Shown piece by piece: positions 39,376-51,130 of a stretch of DNA of 64,000 bases. Numbering within the stretch: position 1 is the first letter of the stretch; each line of letters starts with the position of its first letter. The stretch is from Anarhynchus alexandrinus (lineage: Eukaryota; Chordata; Aves; Charadriiformes; Charadriidae): positions 957,880 to 1,021,879 of the forward strand of contig VUYV01000063.1 in NCBI GenBank assembly GCA_008711295.1. Reading direction: 5' to 3'. The position numbers were made by a program, and so were the translations under genes. The notes beneath the pieces are model-generated. The model did no database searches. It was not told the DNA's origin and saw only the letters and a program-made list of their open reading frames with translations.

Positions 39376-42300
39376 GCAGGACTAATTCTGCTTTATTCAT
39401 CTCATTAAGCGGTTTCACTTCCTCCTCTCTGACTGATGCAGAGGTTCTTAGAAAGCAGGGAGACCGAAGCTAAAGAGAATTAAATTTAAAACAAAATAAT
39501 GGCGGCAGGAAGTATGTAAGGAAAATTCACTTAAAAAACCCGACAATCCAAACCAAAAAAAAAAGGTGTTGCAAATGAACCCATGTCCTTTGGTGATAAT
39601 TCAGCTTCATACACCTATTTCAGCTTTTAAAGTGTGTCTTAGTGCTCTTTTTATGCCTTTGAGGTGATTCAAAGGAACACACCCTGAAAGTGGAAGAAAA
39701 GAATACTTCGTTATTAAAGTGCATTCAAAAAGAAATGAAAAAATATCATTACAGGCCTTAGGAACAGCACCTGCACCATTGTTCAAACCCGTAATGTTCT
39801 GTCAGGATTGGTTTAAAGCTTGTGATTGAGAGACCTGAAACCTGTTCACTCAAGAGCTGGTCTAGAGCTAAAGCCCACCAAAATCAACGCGAGTCCTCCC
39901 ATTGCTTTCGGAGAGCCTGGACCAAGGCCAGGGTTGACAGAACAAAGGCAGCAGCTTTGAAAAACGCTGCTCAAAAAATTTCGTACCCTTTCTTCCGACG
40001 ACCACTGCTGAGACTTTAAGCCACGTCACGGTCTCTGCCTGGATGCTGAGACTGTCGTAGCAGCGGTGGATTTGATAACGCTCATAATCTGGATTTTCCA
40101 CTGTGAAATACACCGAGTCATTTTATATACAGTAACTCGTCATAAAAATCATCAAATGGAAACCTCTCAGAGTCATTGAAAGAAAGCTCTGCTCCTTTCC
40201 AAGTCGTACACTTGATAATGTTTCACTTGAAAAAAAACTAATAACTTTTTTTATAACAATCTGGGAGAATTTACAGCTAACGGTTCTCTGCGAGAACATT
40301 CAGACTCCAGGAATGTATGGCTTCATTTAGAAAAATTATTATCAGTTCTGAATATTATAAAACTGACATAGTTTCCAGATAAGGTTGTAAACAAATTATT
40401 TGGACTTTGTGTTCCAGGAAATACATTAAAAACAATCAAAGTAAAAAAATTAAGTTGGCCAGCGAGAAAGCTGTCTAGAGAAAGCTTCCATTATATGATT
40501 TAACAATCCCCTGCAAATGCTGCTTAAAGACAAAATTGGATTCCTGTCCAGAATATTAATACTTTTATTGCAGTTTACGGCAATTTTTTATGCAGTTTAT
40601 CTATATTTTGTAGATGCATGTACATATTCACATACAGATAGTCAGATAAAGAACATTCAAAATGGTCTGGATAACCATTTATCAGTATTTCTCTATCAAA
40701 TAAGTAAATCATCATTTTTCAGGCAGAGGCTTCTGCTGCAGAAGAGGATTTCCTCATTTTCAGACAAGGACTTCTGTATTTCCATTTCAACCTCTCTCTG
40801 TGCCTGTTTGAGAGTAGTCACTACAGGTGACACAACTTACGACTATAGGGTGAGGAACAGCGCTCACAACTTTCTATTTCCAAACAACTCCACGTAAATA
40901 GTTTGGAAGTTGAAGTTTCGGCATAGTCAGAGGAAGCTCAGGAATAGAGAAACCAGCTTTGTCGCATTTGACTCATCTCAGTGCAGTATCCTCATGAAAG
41001 GAAAAAATGACATTTTCCTAGCATGACAGGAGAGAGTTTGAGATGTTTTTCGAAGTCGGACAAAAGGAAGGCACTGAGAACTAGAGCAGCTCTTCTCTTT
41101 TGTCTGGGCGCAGCAATGCACCGTTTAACGTTTGGTAGCCAACTGCAGGATAACTGCAAAACAGCTCCATGCTCAAGATGGAAAACTGAACCTGCCTCCC
41201 AATTGAGACCCATGCGAAACAGAGGCAGTATCATCAGCCTTAACTTTTCCAGGATCCTGGATCTTATACGATGGGAAGAAAAATGCAGCTCGTTTCAGAC
41301 AGGAATATTTATGCCTAAGTAAATTGCAAAATTGTCCCGGTGAACCCAGTTGCAAACTATTTTATATTTATCAGCTTATGTTTACTGCTAATAGCCGAAA
41401 GGTGACTATATGAGAGTTACTAAAGATTTGTGTGGCAATATAGACAAGAAAAAATCAAAGCTAAAACAGTGTGAGCTAGCAACCGTGTGGGGTTTATTTG
41501 GGTAGAGAACCTTAAAAAAAAAAAAGCTTCACTTTTAAAATCTCTGACTGTGCCAAAATAGAAAAAAAAACTTGGAAAGAAAGGCCAACATTTATAGAAG
41601 ATCAAAAGCAAGTGGTTGAGTTCTTGGCTTGCTCCATGTTCCCAGGTGAATAAATAATACCTCATTTTGGAGAAGCTGTTTTGAGCTACTTTAATCAATT
41701 GTGAGGTACAAGGTTCAATGGAAATGGTTTTTTCCAAATGGAACTGGACCTGTCTTGCCAACACGGCTGGAAGATGTGGAGTTACCAGCCCTTCATCTAC
41801 TCTGAGCATGGTTGAACTGCGGACTCTATCCGAAGCCAGGGGAAGCAGCAAAAGCTGTTATTCTATGGCACATCTGAGAAAGGCTTTTAAAAGGCTCTTT
41901 AGAAAACCAATCCTGCCACCTTTCCAGCAATGTAGGAAAGCCTGCCAGTCCGTTCGGGGAGAAATACATTTAGAAACCTGTTTTTGGAGGCATGCCAGCA
42001 GACAGACAGAGGCAGAGATAATGGGTACCACTTGCCCCTGGACCGCGACTATCAGTGCCGCACAATTCCCTGCGCGCTTGGCAGTAGCTGCCGTTGCAGG
42101 GTTTGCCGACTGCTTTAGATCGAGCCGTTGTCGAAAGCGATGTCAGCTTCTTACACTACATGCAGTCTCCTGGGCATCCTCCCGTCCCTTTCTAACTTGC
42201 TCTTGTAAGGGCTCAAATGGATATACAATTTAGATAGGGAGATGATAGGATGTTTTTTATTTTTCCTTTAAAAATCAACACTTTTTTTATACGTGCGGGC

Positions 42301-42524
42301 CATTTCTGTGAATCCGGCCCGGTTCTTTGTTCCCACAAAATCCTTTTCACCGTTGCTTCAAATACTTCATATTTCAGTAACTAGTTTCTCAAACCTTGTA
42401 ACAGGTGCTAGTACATCATGTTCTTTCATTGTCATTTCTCATTGTCATCTCATATCATCAAAAGATGAGAGGGAACATTGTCTGCAGACCGAGGAAATCA
42501 TAAAATCTAACCCTGCCCCGGCTA

Positions 42525-42760
42525 ATGTGTCACTTTTGGCCTTAGGAAAATCACATAATCAAGAGGTGAGAGAAGTGGTCTGATACTCTGAGTTTCTCAA
42601 TTTTTGAATGCCTGTCACATTTAAAAAGCTGGCCTTAGCTCAGCTGCCTCTCAGTTGTAAATGGAGATAAGAGCACCTTTCTGTCTCGCAAGAGAGAGTT
42701 AATATTTGTTCAGTGCTTTCAAAATGTTAAGTGCTACATAAGTGCTAAGCGTTATTAACA
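42525..42760 (+). mobile_element. Ancient MIR/L2-like retroposon relic
   Basis: Several blocks appear in the order of the MIR/L2 3' region. First comes GGCCTTAGGAAAATCACAT (compare the family's 'ACCTTGGGCAAGTCAC' block). Next are CAGTTGTAAATGGAGATAA and AGAGCACC (the 'TGTAAAATGGGGATAATA..ACC' block), then GTTAATATTTG and finally AAGTGCTACATAAGTGCTAA. The match is by eye and diverged. If correct, it is far older than the CR1 copies and dates from before the bird radiation. Old relics that stay readable this long are sometimes conserved as regulatory elements. Confidence 0.55.
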
Positions 42761-45700
42761 GGAATAATTTATGTTTTCATCTAGAGCTTGTACTCTTCTA
42801 TCTGATCATTATCTAGCTTCTAATAAATAACAATTTTACCAGAATATAGTCCCAGAAAATATCTTTCTCACTCTTCTTGGAAAATGTTCCTCATTTTTAT
42901 TATGAGACTTGAACATGATGTGTCAGATTTAAAATCATAGATCTGTTGGAGTTTATAAAGTTAAACTAAATGGTCTCTGTGAATGATTCTTCCCTAACTT
43001 GTTACATACAGCGTTTTACCAGTTACCTTTGAGCTTGCCAAAGAGCATGTAAATTGAGTTAATAATCTCATTTTGAGTATAAATATCAAATATATGAAAA
43101 ACATACCAGTAAACACTAAACAGAAAAAAGCCCCACATAAAACCTTATATTGCTGGTTATTTAAACCTATTGCAAAGAGGAACAGGTTGTCACTAACCAA
43201 CAGTAAATTATATGTTAGCTTGTATTTTGGAGTCATTTGTACTACCCTTGCCCTTAACTGCTTTGGGCTTGACTGTAAAATTTGTAATGATATTCCTGAG
43301 TACTTACTCATGGGTGTGAGTCCGTTGCTATTAAGTAAGGGTTAAAGTCCAGCTCGCATAAGGAACTGATGAAAAATTAAGTTTTGTGTGCTTTGGAGTT
43401 CATAAGGCAACGCTCACGTGAGTGAGTGTATCTTGCTCATGTTGCTATGGATTTCAGTTAGAAATAAAAAAGTAAACCTAGATTTGGTGAAATTTTGGGC
43501 TGCAGTGGCTAAACCTGAAATTGCTAACATTATTTCCTAGGTACTGCAGCTGCCTCAATCCTGCAGGAATAAACATCCTCCTTCAGAAGGGCGACAGCAT
43601 GGTAAATACACTGCTTCACTGCTTCGTGACCCTGCAGAGAAAGTTCCCATTAGCAAGGCAACCTTTCTGTCCACAGTTAACTCGTTTTTTGCCAATATCC
43701 AAGATAAACACTGTCAATCAAATAAACACACTATTTAAGGTGATGCCTACGCTGCTTTTGACAGAACAAGATGTACTATTGATGTAAATGGTATCTGTGC
43801 AGAGCACACAGGGATAGAGACTGACCCATCACAAACATTTCATTGCACTTTTTCTCTGAAGAATGTAAAATCTTACACTCTGCCATGATCGGAAAACAGA
43901 TTTTCCCCTATTGTAGGAATGAGGCCACTTACATTTATTGCAGCACTGTAAAACTCATGTAATTTTTTTTTTTTTATTCTAAAGCACAAGATGAAAGACC
44001 ATGGTACAAACTAAGCTGTATCTATGATAATCATATCCTTCCTAAAACATATCACTTTGGAAACCCTTGTGTATTTATAAAGAGTAACTCAGAGATGTTG
44101 ACACATTTGCATTTAAACATCAAACCCATTGAAGTTGTCTTCTTCATTATATCACTTTCAATATAATATAGTAAGAACAGCCTGAAGTATTGCTGAAGAA
44201 ACGTAACTTATGAAACAATCACTTTCATTACATACAACCAAGCCCCATGTTTTACGCTAAAACATGAACAGTTTAATAAAAAATATTACTTAATAAAAGA
44301 ATATCGCCTTTCTGAGCTGAATATCTTTATCTCCTTTCTGAACTTAAAAATAATTAATTGGCCTTTATATCCCTAATAGTCCCATAATCTGTAAATATAA
44401 AAATTCAAACGCAAGAAGGAAGTAAATGCCGATTAAGAGTCAGCAGAATGGAAGGAGAGGAACTCTCTTTAACCCACCTGAAAGATACTACACCCGTGTA
44501 ATGAATGCAATATCTGTCACAATAGCTATATAAATTCAAATGTTGCTTTTGAATACTTCTGCTGGCAACTGAAATCCTGCATCCAGCATGCTGGTTATCA
44601 CAAATGTCATCCTACTAGAAGAAAAGCTTAAGACATACCCATATATAACCAAAATGCTCCTATAAAAATAAAAGGAAGATTAAATATTACTGAGAATACT
44701 TCAAAAACACATGGGCAAAGCCTCAAGCACAAAACTTCCCTCCAGCTATCATCAAACTTCAGTCCAGGTTTATAAATGCCACACTTCGGCTGACTGAAGC
44801 CAATAGGAACGTCCAAGGAAATTTAGTTTTGGCTTCTTAATTCCCCCTGAAAACTTTCCATGTTTGTCTGCAAGAGATCCCCAAGATAATCACACACATA
44901 TCAGGCATATGTAAGACCAAGGCTGAAGTCATTTTTGTAACACACACTCATGTACTTAATTTTATTTCCGTTCTGATTAAGAGCAATACATTTTTTTTTA
45001 AAAAGTATTTTTTAAAAGCATCTTTCCATCAGGTATAAAAATCCCTCACTTTGCGTATACCCAAACATGAAACATAGGCAGCCATTCATCATAGCAATGA
45101 TCCAGAGCATAGAGGTCATTCACCCCAAATGAAAATTGTATAGCAAAAATAGATGATGAGTACCTGGAATGGAAGCAATAACATTTCCAACAGAATGCCT
45201 TTAACAGAAACAGAAAAGCAAAACAATTATTTATTATATGATTTTATAGGTCCTCCACATTACCTCCTGGGAGGAATACTCCCACGAGGAATTTGCATTG
45301 TATGTGCAGAATAACAACTTATATGTTTTGTCTGAAAACACTGAATTTACCTACAAGGCCTGACAATGAATAAAAATTATGACAAAACTGTGATACCTAA
45401 CCTAGATGGAACAAACATTCCTCTGGTGTAGTCATGTGCAATAAGTATGAAATATAACTTGATTGCATCTGTGCATTTATAGAGTATCTCTTATTTATTG
45501 CAAGTATATTTCACTCAGGGTAACGGTTCTGTTTCCATTCATCCTCTTCAAAAGATACCCCTAATCTCTCTGACAAGAATTTCAAATATCATTCGTGGCC
45601 AAATACTGCATTTGTATTTCTTGGAGTTAATGTTATGAAAAGGAATGTTTCTTTGCTCCAAGAGAAGTGCCTCCAAATCAATGTGATGCATTCAAAAATA

Positions 45701-46860
45701 AGGTGAGAATCCAAAGAGTTGACATAATGATGTGATAAAACTTTTTGATTTTACAGAAAGAAGCATTTTTCAGTTTCCTCTTCATAAATGAAAAACATAT
45801 ATGCACAATGTGAAGAAACGTATTATGCCTGAGTATGTAAAATATGTCAGCTTGAACATTTTACAGTTTATTGAAAAATATTTTTTCAGGAGGATACTTT
45901 ATATTGTTTGCCAGAGAAAAATAAAAATATTTTATTTTCTCCTATCCCATTACCATTTTTCCCCGTAGCTGCAAAAAAACAGCACTGGGATATTTATGCA
46001 TTGTGAATTAGGAGTAGTATTTTTTAGTGGCTATCAAAATTTCAATGGCATTAGCTCTATTTGCAACATGTTTTCATTAAAATGAAAATGTGGAAAGTAA
46101 TAAAATGAATATAGACCCTCATCGGTATCAGTGGGGCTCTGTGTTGGTCATGGGATTACTTGTGTTGTTTCTGTTACACACCATGGTCAGACAACAGGAC
46201 AAACCTCTTTTTCCACTGACGTCAAAATAAATTTTGCTATTGTAATACAGAACATGGATTTAGTATGTAGAAGCTGCAAGTAATTCTTTAGCTTTTATTT
46301 TATTGAATCAGATACTTCCTGCCTTAGGAGTGTACTTAATCTTAGGTATATATAACTCCCACTTAGTGCAGATATACATGTAAACTGAGACTAAGAAGTG
46401 CCAATCTCTATGAGAAGTTAATTTAACCCTTAGTTAACACCTGAGGAAAGGTTATCAGCTGTACATTTCTCATGAAGGGAAACAGGCTCCTTTAGCCTCC
46501 CTCAAAATAGAAACAAATACCACTGTTTGAATTTCCTCGAGGCCCAGAAAGGACAGAATATAGCAATAGCTCACTTTATTAGCTAATTACAGCTATCTTC
46601 AGGTTTAAATTAACATCAGAGTGCGGCTTTGTATCCCCTATTCACACCCTTTGCCTGCAAAGCTACCATGGTGTTCAGAGAAGTGATTCCTGGTTATTAG
46701 TAATCTAAATGAAAAGTCAGTCAGGTTCCCTGATTTAAAGATTATTACAGTAATAGTCTTAAAAATCTCTAGACCATCTAACACCAGAGCAGCTTCAGCA
46801 GTTTTGCAGGCACATATTTAGTGGCACCACAAAAATAATGCATCAGTTGTACAGAACCAC

Positions 46861-46902
46861 ATTAGAAATAAATACTACTCGTCATTAGAAATAAATACTA
46901 CT
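46861..46902. repeat. 19-bp tandem duplication, period 23
   Basis: ATTAGAAATAAATACTACT is repeated exactly at 46861-46879 and 46884-46902. The perfect identity implies a recent event. Confidence 0.92.
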
Positions 46903-47371
46903 GCTGCACTGCATTTCCATTTCATTTCTCCTTTCCCTTGCGTGGAAAACCAAAAATGACTAACAGGAACAGGGCAAGTACGTCCATTATTTCAGTTACT
47001 TCACTTTGATTTATCTTATAAAAATAAACCTGTTAAATCAAAGAGCTCACTTGCAAGTTGTCTTTGGTAAGACTCTAATCATTTACCCATTAATGCAGGA
47101 TACAGATGATGAGCCATGAAGCTGATTTTGAAAATCTTTTGATCTTCTTACTCCCGGGCATAACGCATAAAGGTGCACTAGTTTGCTCTGTCACAACGGC
47201 CTTTCAATTCTGCAGGACAAGAACAATGAAATTCAGATTAGTTCAAATGTGTAGGTGGTGACCTGGGAAAGAAATCTCCAGGATGGGAAAAGGGAAGGTA
47301 CAGGGAAAGAGGCATAGATTCTTTCAGGTGTTTGAAATGAATACTTGATCTCAAAACCTGACAATAATGAC

Positions 47372-47418
47372 AGAATCATAGAATGGTTTGGGTTGGAAAG
47401 GACCTTAAAGACCACAAT
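47372..47418 (-). mobile_element. CR1 3' tail scrap
   Basis: AGAATCATAGAATGG followed by TTTGGGTTGGAAAGGACC is the extreme 3' end of a CR1 copy in minus orientation. Similarity stops about 45 bases in. Extreme 5' truncation is normal for CR1. Confidence 0.88.
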
Positions 47419-48585
47419 GAATGCTGTTCCTTGTATCCCAACAATACAAGAAAATAAGAGGAGAGACGAGATTCAACCCTGACCTTGAGGACCTATTTTC
47501 TTTCTTAAATCTGCCATATGGGGTTGCTTCTTTGGTGAAGGAGGTGTCTTAACAAGTGACAGCCAGTCAGTCATTTCACCTCTCTTTTTTGCTCTTAAGT
47601 ATTATCCTTCTATTTTCTCTTGACTTTTACAGTTTATTTTCTTTTAACTCAGTTTATTTTCCTTTTGCTAAGACTATTATTTAATTTTCCTTTTAAATCA
47701 CGGTCCTGGGACCCTCCAAGAGCACAGGGGTTGCAATCAGGTAGCTCATTTCCCTTACTTGTTCTTTTGTAATCCCATATTCCACCCTCTAATTAGCCAG
47801 GAGGTGTTAAGTTTGCACCAGGCTTTTGATTTAGGGTAAGAAATCAGAAGGTTTCTAATCTTTATGGCCAAGGATTTATTCAGGAATGGTGGTCTCATTG
47901 ACACGGCGATACCCAAACGCAGAGAGCCTGCTGGTACTAAGCATTAGCAGAAACCTTGTTTTAGCGCCGCAACCTTCGGGAAGGAAGCAGAGAGGGATCC
48001 TCCAGGGCCAGGTGACTGGAGAGACCAGAGCAGGAGCCAAAAAAACAGCCGAGAAACTGGGGGTTTCCTCAGGGGCAGACTGGGACCCTTCAGCCGGAGC
48101 TGCCGGGCACTGTGGCAGCGAGGGAAGCCCTTGCCGGTTCTACACACAGATGGTTTTGCGTAGGTGAAGAAACTTTTCGGCAGAGTAAGGCCAGGCGCAC
48201 CTGGAACTCAATCACACAATTAGGGAGACTGCCAGGGCGGCACCACCCCGTCCCGCTTCCCTTTGTGTAGAAACCAGCCGGGACCCGGCCGGCTTTTCCT
48301 GTCAGCAGCGCCGGCTGCCAGCGGCAGGACGAGGGGGGGAATCGTGAGGGGGACTCCGGCCCCTCGGCCCGCCGTTCCCCTCAGCACCCCAGGGGGGACG
48401 GGACAGACGGACACCCGCGGCCGCTGAGGCGGGCTGCCCGCCCTCCTCCCGCCGCCGGCCGCCCCCCGCCATCGGCCGCCTCCCCCGCGGCGGGGCGGCC
48501 GGGCCGGCCGGGGCGCCAGGCCGCTGGCTCCGCCCGCACCACATGACTCCGCCGTCGGTAGAAACTTTTCCCGTCCCGCGGTTGG

Positions 48586-48600
48586 AAAATGGCGGCGTAG
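48586..48600 (+). promoter_or_regulatory. YY1-type element with a four-codon uORF
   Basis: AAAATGGCGGC at 48586-48596 fits the YY1 promoter consensus (AANATGGCGGC). In vertebrates this element tends to lie just downstream of the start site, in the direction of transcription. It places the start at roughly 48560-48590 on the + strand. The ATG inside it reads ATG-GCG-GCG-TAG (48589-48600), a complete reading frame of Met-Ala-Ala-stop. If transcription starts upstream of it, this would be a minimal upstream ORF in the 5' leader. Confidence 0.65.
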
Positions 48601-48800
48601 GGAACGGGGCTCTCTCTCGCATCCCCACNACCCCCTTTCCCTTCCCCAACCTCGGCTCCCCCGGAGCCGGTCTCCGGCGGGGCCTCGCTCCGCTCCCCGG
48701 GCCGCGGCCGCGCTTCTCCGGGCAGCAGCAGCAGCGCCCGCCGGTTCCCCCCACCGTCCCCCGCCTGAGGAGACCTCCCCGGCCGGCTTGAGGGGAGCGC

Positions 48801-48819
48801 GGGGCGGGCGGGCGGGCGG
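48801..48819 (+). other. G-quadruplex motif, single-base loops
   Basis: Four G-runs (GGGG, GGG, GGG, GGG) are separated by single C bases, followed by CGG. Loops of one base give the most stable quadruplex class, and the same run forms overlapping GC boxes for SP/KLF factors. It lies about 200 bases downstream of the proposed start on the non-template strand, so it could form in DNA or in the 5' leader RNA. Confidence 0.8.
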
Positions 48820-50368
48820 CCCCGGCTGCAGCCCCCGCTCCCCGCGGGGCTTCGCTGAGGGAAAGTTGAGACCTCGGGCTGGAAACGCCGGGCAACCTGC
48901 GCTTGGGTCGTCCTCGCGAGAAAAGTTACCTTTTCTTTTTTCTCCTAGGTGGCTTTTTCTTTCCCGAGTCCTACTCTGTCTGAATAGAAGAGGGCTTTGG
49001 GTTATTTTATTTATGCTGATTTCACTTTTCCCCACACCCTTCTCCCTGCTGGCAGCTGAACAGGGTCCGCTTCCAGCGCTGGATCCTCGGTGGGAGCGGT
49101 GTGGGGTCGCGGGGAAGCCCACCCCGCCATGGCGATGCCCGGCTCTCCCTCATCTCCTGTCCCCCCTCCGCTGAGGGAGAGTTTAAGGCTACCGAGGAAA
49201 AGGCTCTTCGTTTCGCAGGGAGTGTGATTTTTCATACAGATGAGGGGTTTCCCCCTGCGCGCTGCGGTCCGGGGATCCATTTCGTACTCTGCTGCTTCCG
49301 TCCCTTCTCAAACAGAGGGGGATTGTTCTCTCTGTACTTAAAACGTCTCCGCTTTAATTAAACGGAACCAAACCCTGGTGGTTTGGGGCAGTGTTGTGCC
49401 GAGAGGGGCCCGTCTTGATATTGAAGATGTTTCATTTTGATCAGAAGCGGTTTTTTAGGGGTTATGGGGAAGAAAACTTTATGGGCGTGAGTGAGAGAGA
49501 GCGCTTGTCTTGGGGAAGGAAATAATAAATTTGACTATTCAATTTGGAAAGACAAAGTTCAGTGTCTGCCACCATTCTTGGACTCTGTTGGTTGTGAAGA
49601 ACAATTTAGTTTTCATACATAACCACAGCTAAGCCTTGTATAAACAACGTGAGCAGGAAGAAGGGAGTTTCTGGGTCTAAGCAGAGCCCAAGTGAATTTG
49701 GGGAATTAATTTTAAATTCTGGGTGTACATCCCTAGAAAATGAGAGCACGGCTTTTAAATGAGTAGCAAATCCTAGCTGACCAGTTACACTGTGAGAGAG
49801 CTGAGCGTGATGCCAGCGCTGAGGATGGAGGACAAAGATAAGAGAGCAGAAATGCTACAGATGGCAGTGGCTCATTAAGTTTTCGGAAATACCTGCTGTG
49901 TGGTGTGGGGTGAGTAGGTTATTTCTGAAAGACTGGAACGCCTGAAGCATCACGTAGTGTATGTTGGTGTTAGAAACCAGTGACACTGGAAAGCAAGTTC
50001 CCCTTTTGTAGGAACATGTGTCTAATACGGTGGCGGAGGAGATCGCCCCGACCTGGGTTTCCAGGAATCGATGTTTTGGAAGTGCTTTTGAAAGGGTGAA
50101 AGAATAAGAAGTGTGGAATAAACTGAGTATTTTAAAATACACTTTAAGTGTAATTGGATATCCAGTGTGGGAAATTGTATGTGTAGTGAGAGAACTAGAC
50201 TCTTAAATGTAATTTAAGAAAAAAAAAATCATTTCACAGTTTCAAAAAGCACCAGATTTTGTGCTCAGTTGGTGTTTTTTGTTTGTGTCCACTGCTCTGG
50301 AGAGAAGTTTGTCATGGTTTTATAATAGGTTTGTTTTTCTATGATAGTTTCTTTTCTTTTCCCTGCAG

Positions 50369-50429
50369 CTTAGCTGAGAGGGATGATCCTCAGCAAAATT
50401 AGGGTATTTCTCTGCTGAGCTGCAGGGGT
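50369..50429 (+). other. Candidate small exon (weak donor)
   Basis: A very strong acceptor, TTTCTTTTCTTTTCCCTGCAG, ends at 50368. Possible donors follow at 50404 (AGG then GTATTT), 50428 (GGG then GTGTGA) or 50430 (GTGAGA); all are mediocre. An ATG at 50383 opens MILSKIRVFLC before a stop. It may be a 5' leader exon or just an acceptor-like pyrimidine tract, which is common on this T-rich strand. Confidence 0.2.
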
Positions 50430-51039
50430 GTGAGAGTTGAAAGTAGATGTAGTGTTGCAAGGAGATAAAATAGGATTTAGAGCTAATTGAACGTTGCGAT
50501 CACTGGCCCATGCTATGCTGTTAGACATCATTTTGGGAGGGATAGCTTCTTTTTGGCGTCACTGGGTTTCCTCCTGAGGAAGGTGAATATTCAGTTTGGT
50601 TGCATGTGTTTTACGCATCTTTGTGTTGTTAAAAAAGGGCACTTCTGTACACTGCGAGGCTTCTGGTGTTTTATTGTCTGCTGCTCGTGAAAGTTTCAGG
50701 TTGTGGAGAATTGATGTAGTAGTTACATAGTCCCAAACAGAAGTGAAGAAGGTACTGTTAAGGTGAAGTCACTAGTAAAAAAGTATTTTTGTTCCTAATT
50801 ATTTACCATGGCCGGTCCTGGAGTCTAACAGTGGATCAAGAGTTGTCTGACAGTGGAATAGAAACATCTGCTTCTTCCCAAATAATTGAACTGTTAATTG
50901 ATTGATGTTAATTGGATTGTTAATTGAACTGCCATCTTAGTCATACATACATGTAATATACTTCGTGTGTATGCTTTACTAAAGCAGAAATAACAGCAAT
51001 ATTTTATTACTTACATTGCAGTTTTGGGAGCTCAGAAAT

Positions 51040-51130
51040 GTGTGTACGTATACATGTGTGTTTGTGTCTATATACATATAAAGATGTATAAATACAAAAT
51101 ATGCATGTGTATATATAATACATATATATT
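51040..51130. repeat. Alternating TG/TA-rich tract
   Basis: Imperfect runs such as TGTGTGTACGTATACATGTG and ATATATAATACATATATA alternate purine and pyrimidine, ending in a T8 run. This is low-complexity sequence with some Z-DNA or cruciform potential and no coding content. Confidence 0.8.

Larger units (their letters stand above)
39376..47371. other. Intergenic DNA, no gene seen
   Basis: No recognisable exon. A + frame of 171 codons at 41718-42233 is the longest non-repeat frame but has no familiar motif. A second perfect TGACGTCA lies at 46217-46224. The MIR/L2-like relic and small repeats are listed separately. Confidence 0.5.
48180..49150 (+). promoter_or_regulatory. CpG-island promoter
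   Basis: This is the strongest CpG island in the window. CpG reaches about 10 per 60 bases around 48421-48480, and GC-box cores (GGGCGG or CCGCCC) recur throughout. It lacks an obvious TATA box, as expected for a dispersed-start island promoter. The + direction is favoured by a sense YY1-type element (48586-48596) and by the T/G-rich + strand that begins downstream. Long frames cross it on both strands (300 minus codons, 82 and 128 plus codons). They are rich in R, P, G and A, contain an undetermined base (48629), and match no known protein, so they are composition artefacts. Divergent transcription leftward is possible but unsupported. Confidence 0.85.

Noticed and set aside
40517..40897. 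126-codon + frame with a hydrophobic start that looks like a membrane segment
   Set aside because: T-rich AT-rich DNA encodes L, I, F and Y by default. Length is within chance, and no promoter or homologue is recognised.
41718..42233. 171-codon + strand frame, the longest outside repeats and islands
   Set aside because: No motif or family resemblance, and no splice or promoter context. My rough estimate is that one or two frames this long are expected by chance in 64 kb read in six frames.
48220..49122. 300-codon open frame on the minus strand (with 197-codon and 82/128-codon frames in other registers)
   Set aside because: It lies inside the CpG island, where GC-rich DNA has few stop codons. 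The peptides are R/P/G/A-rich with no known domain, contain an undetermined base, and are open in several frames at once.
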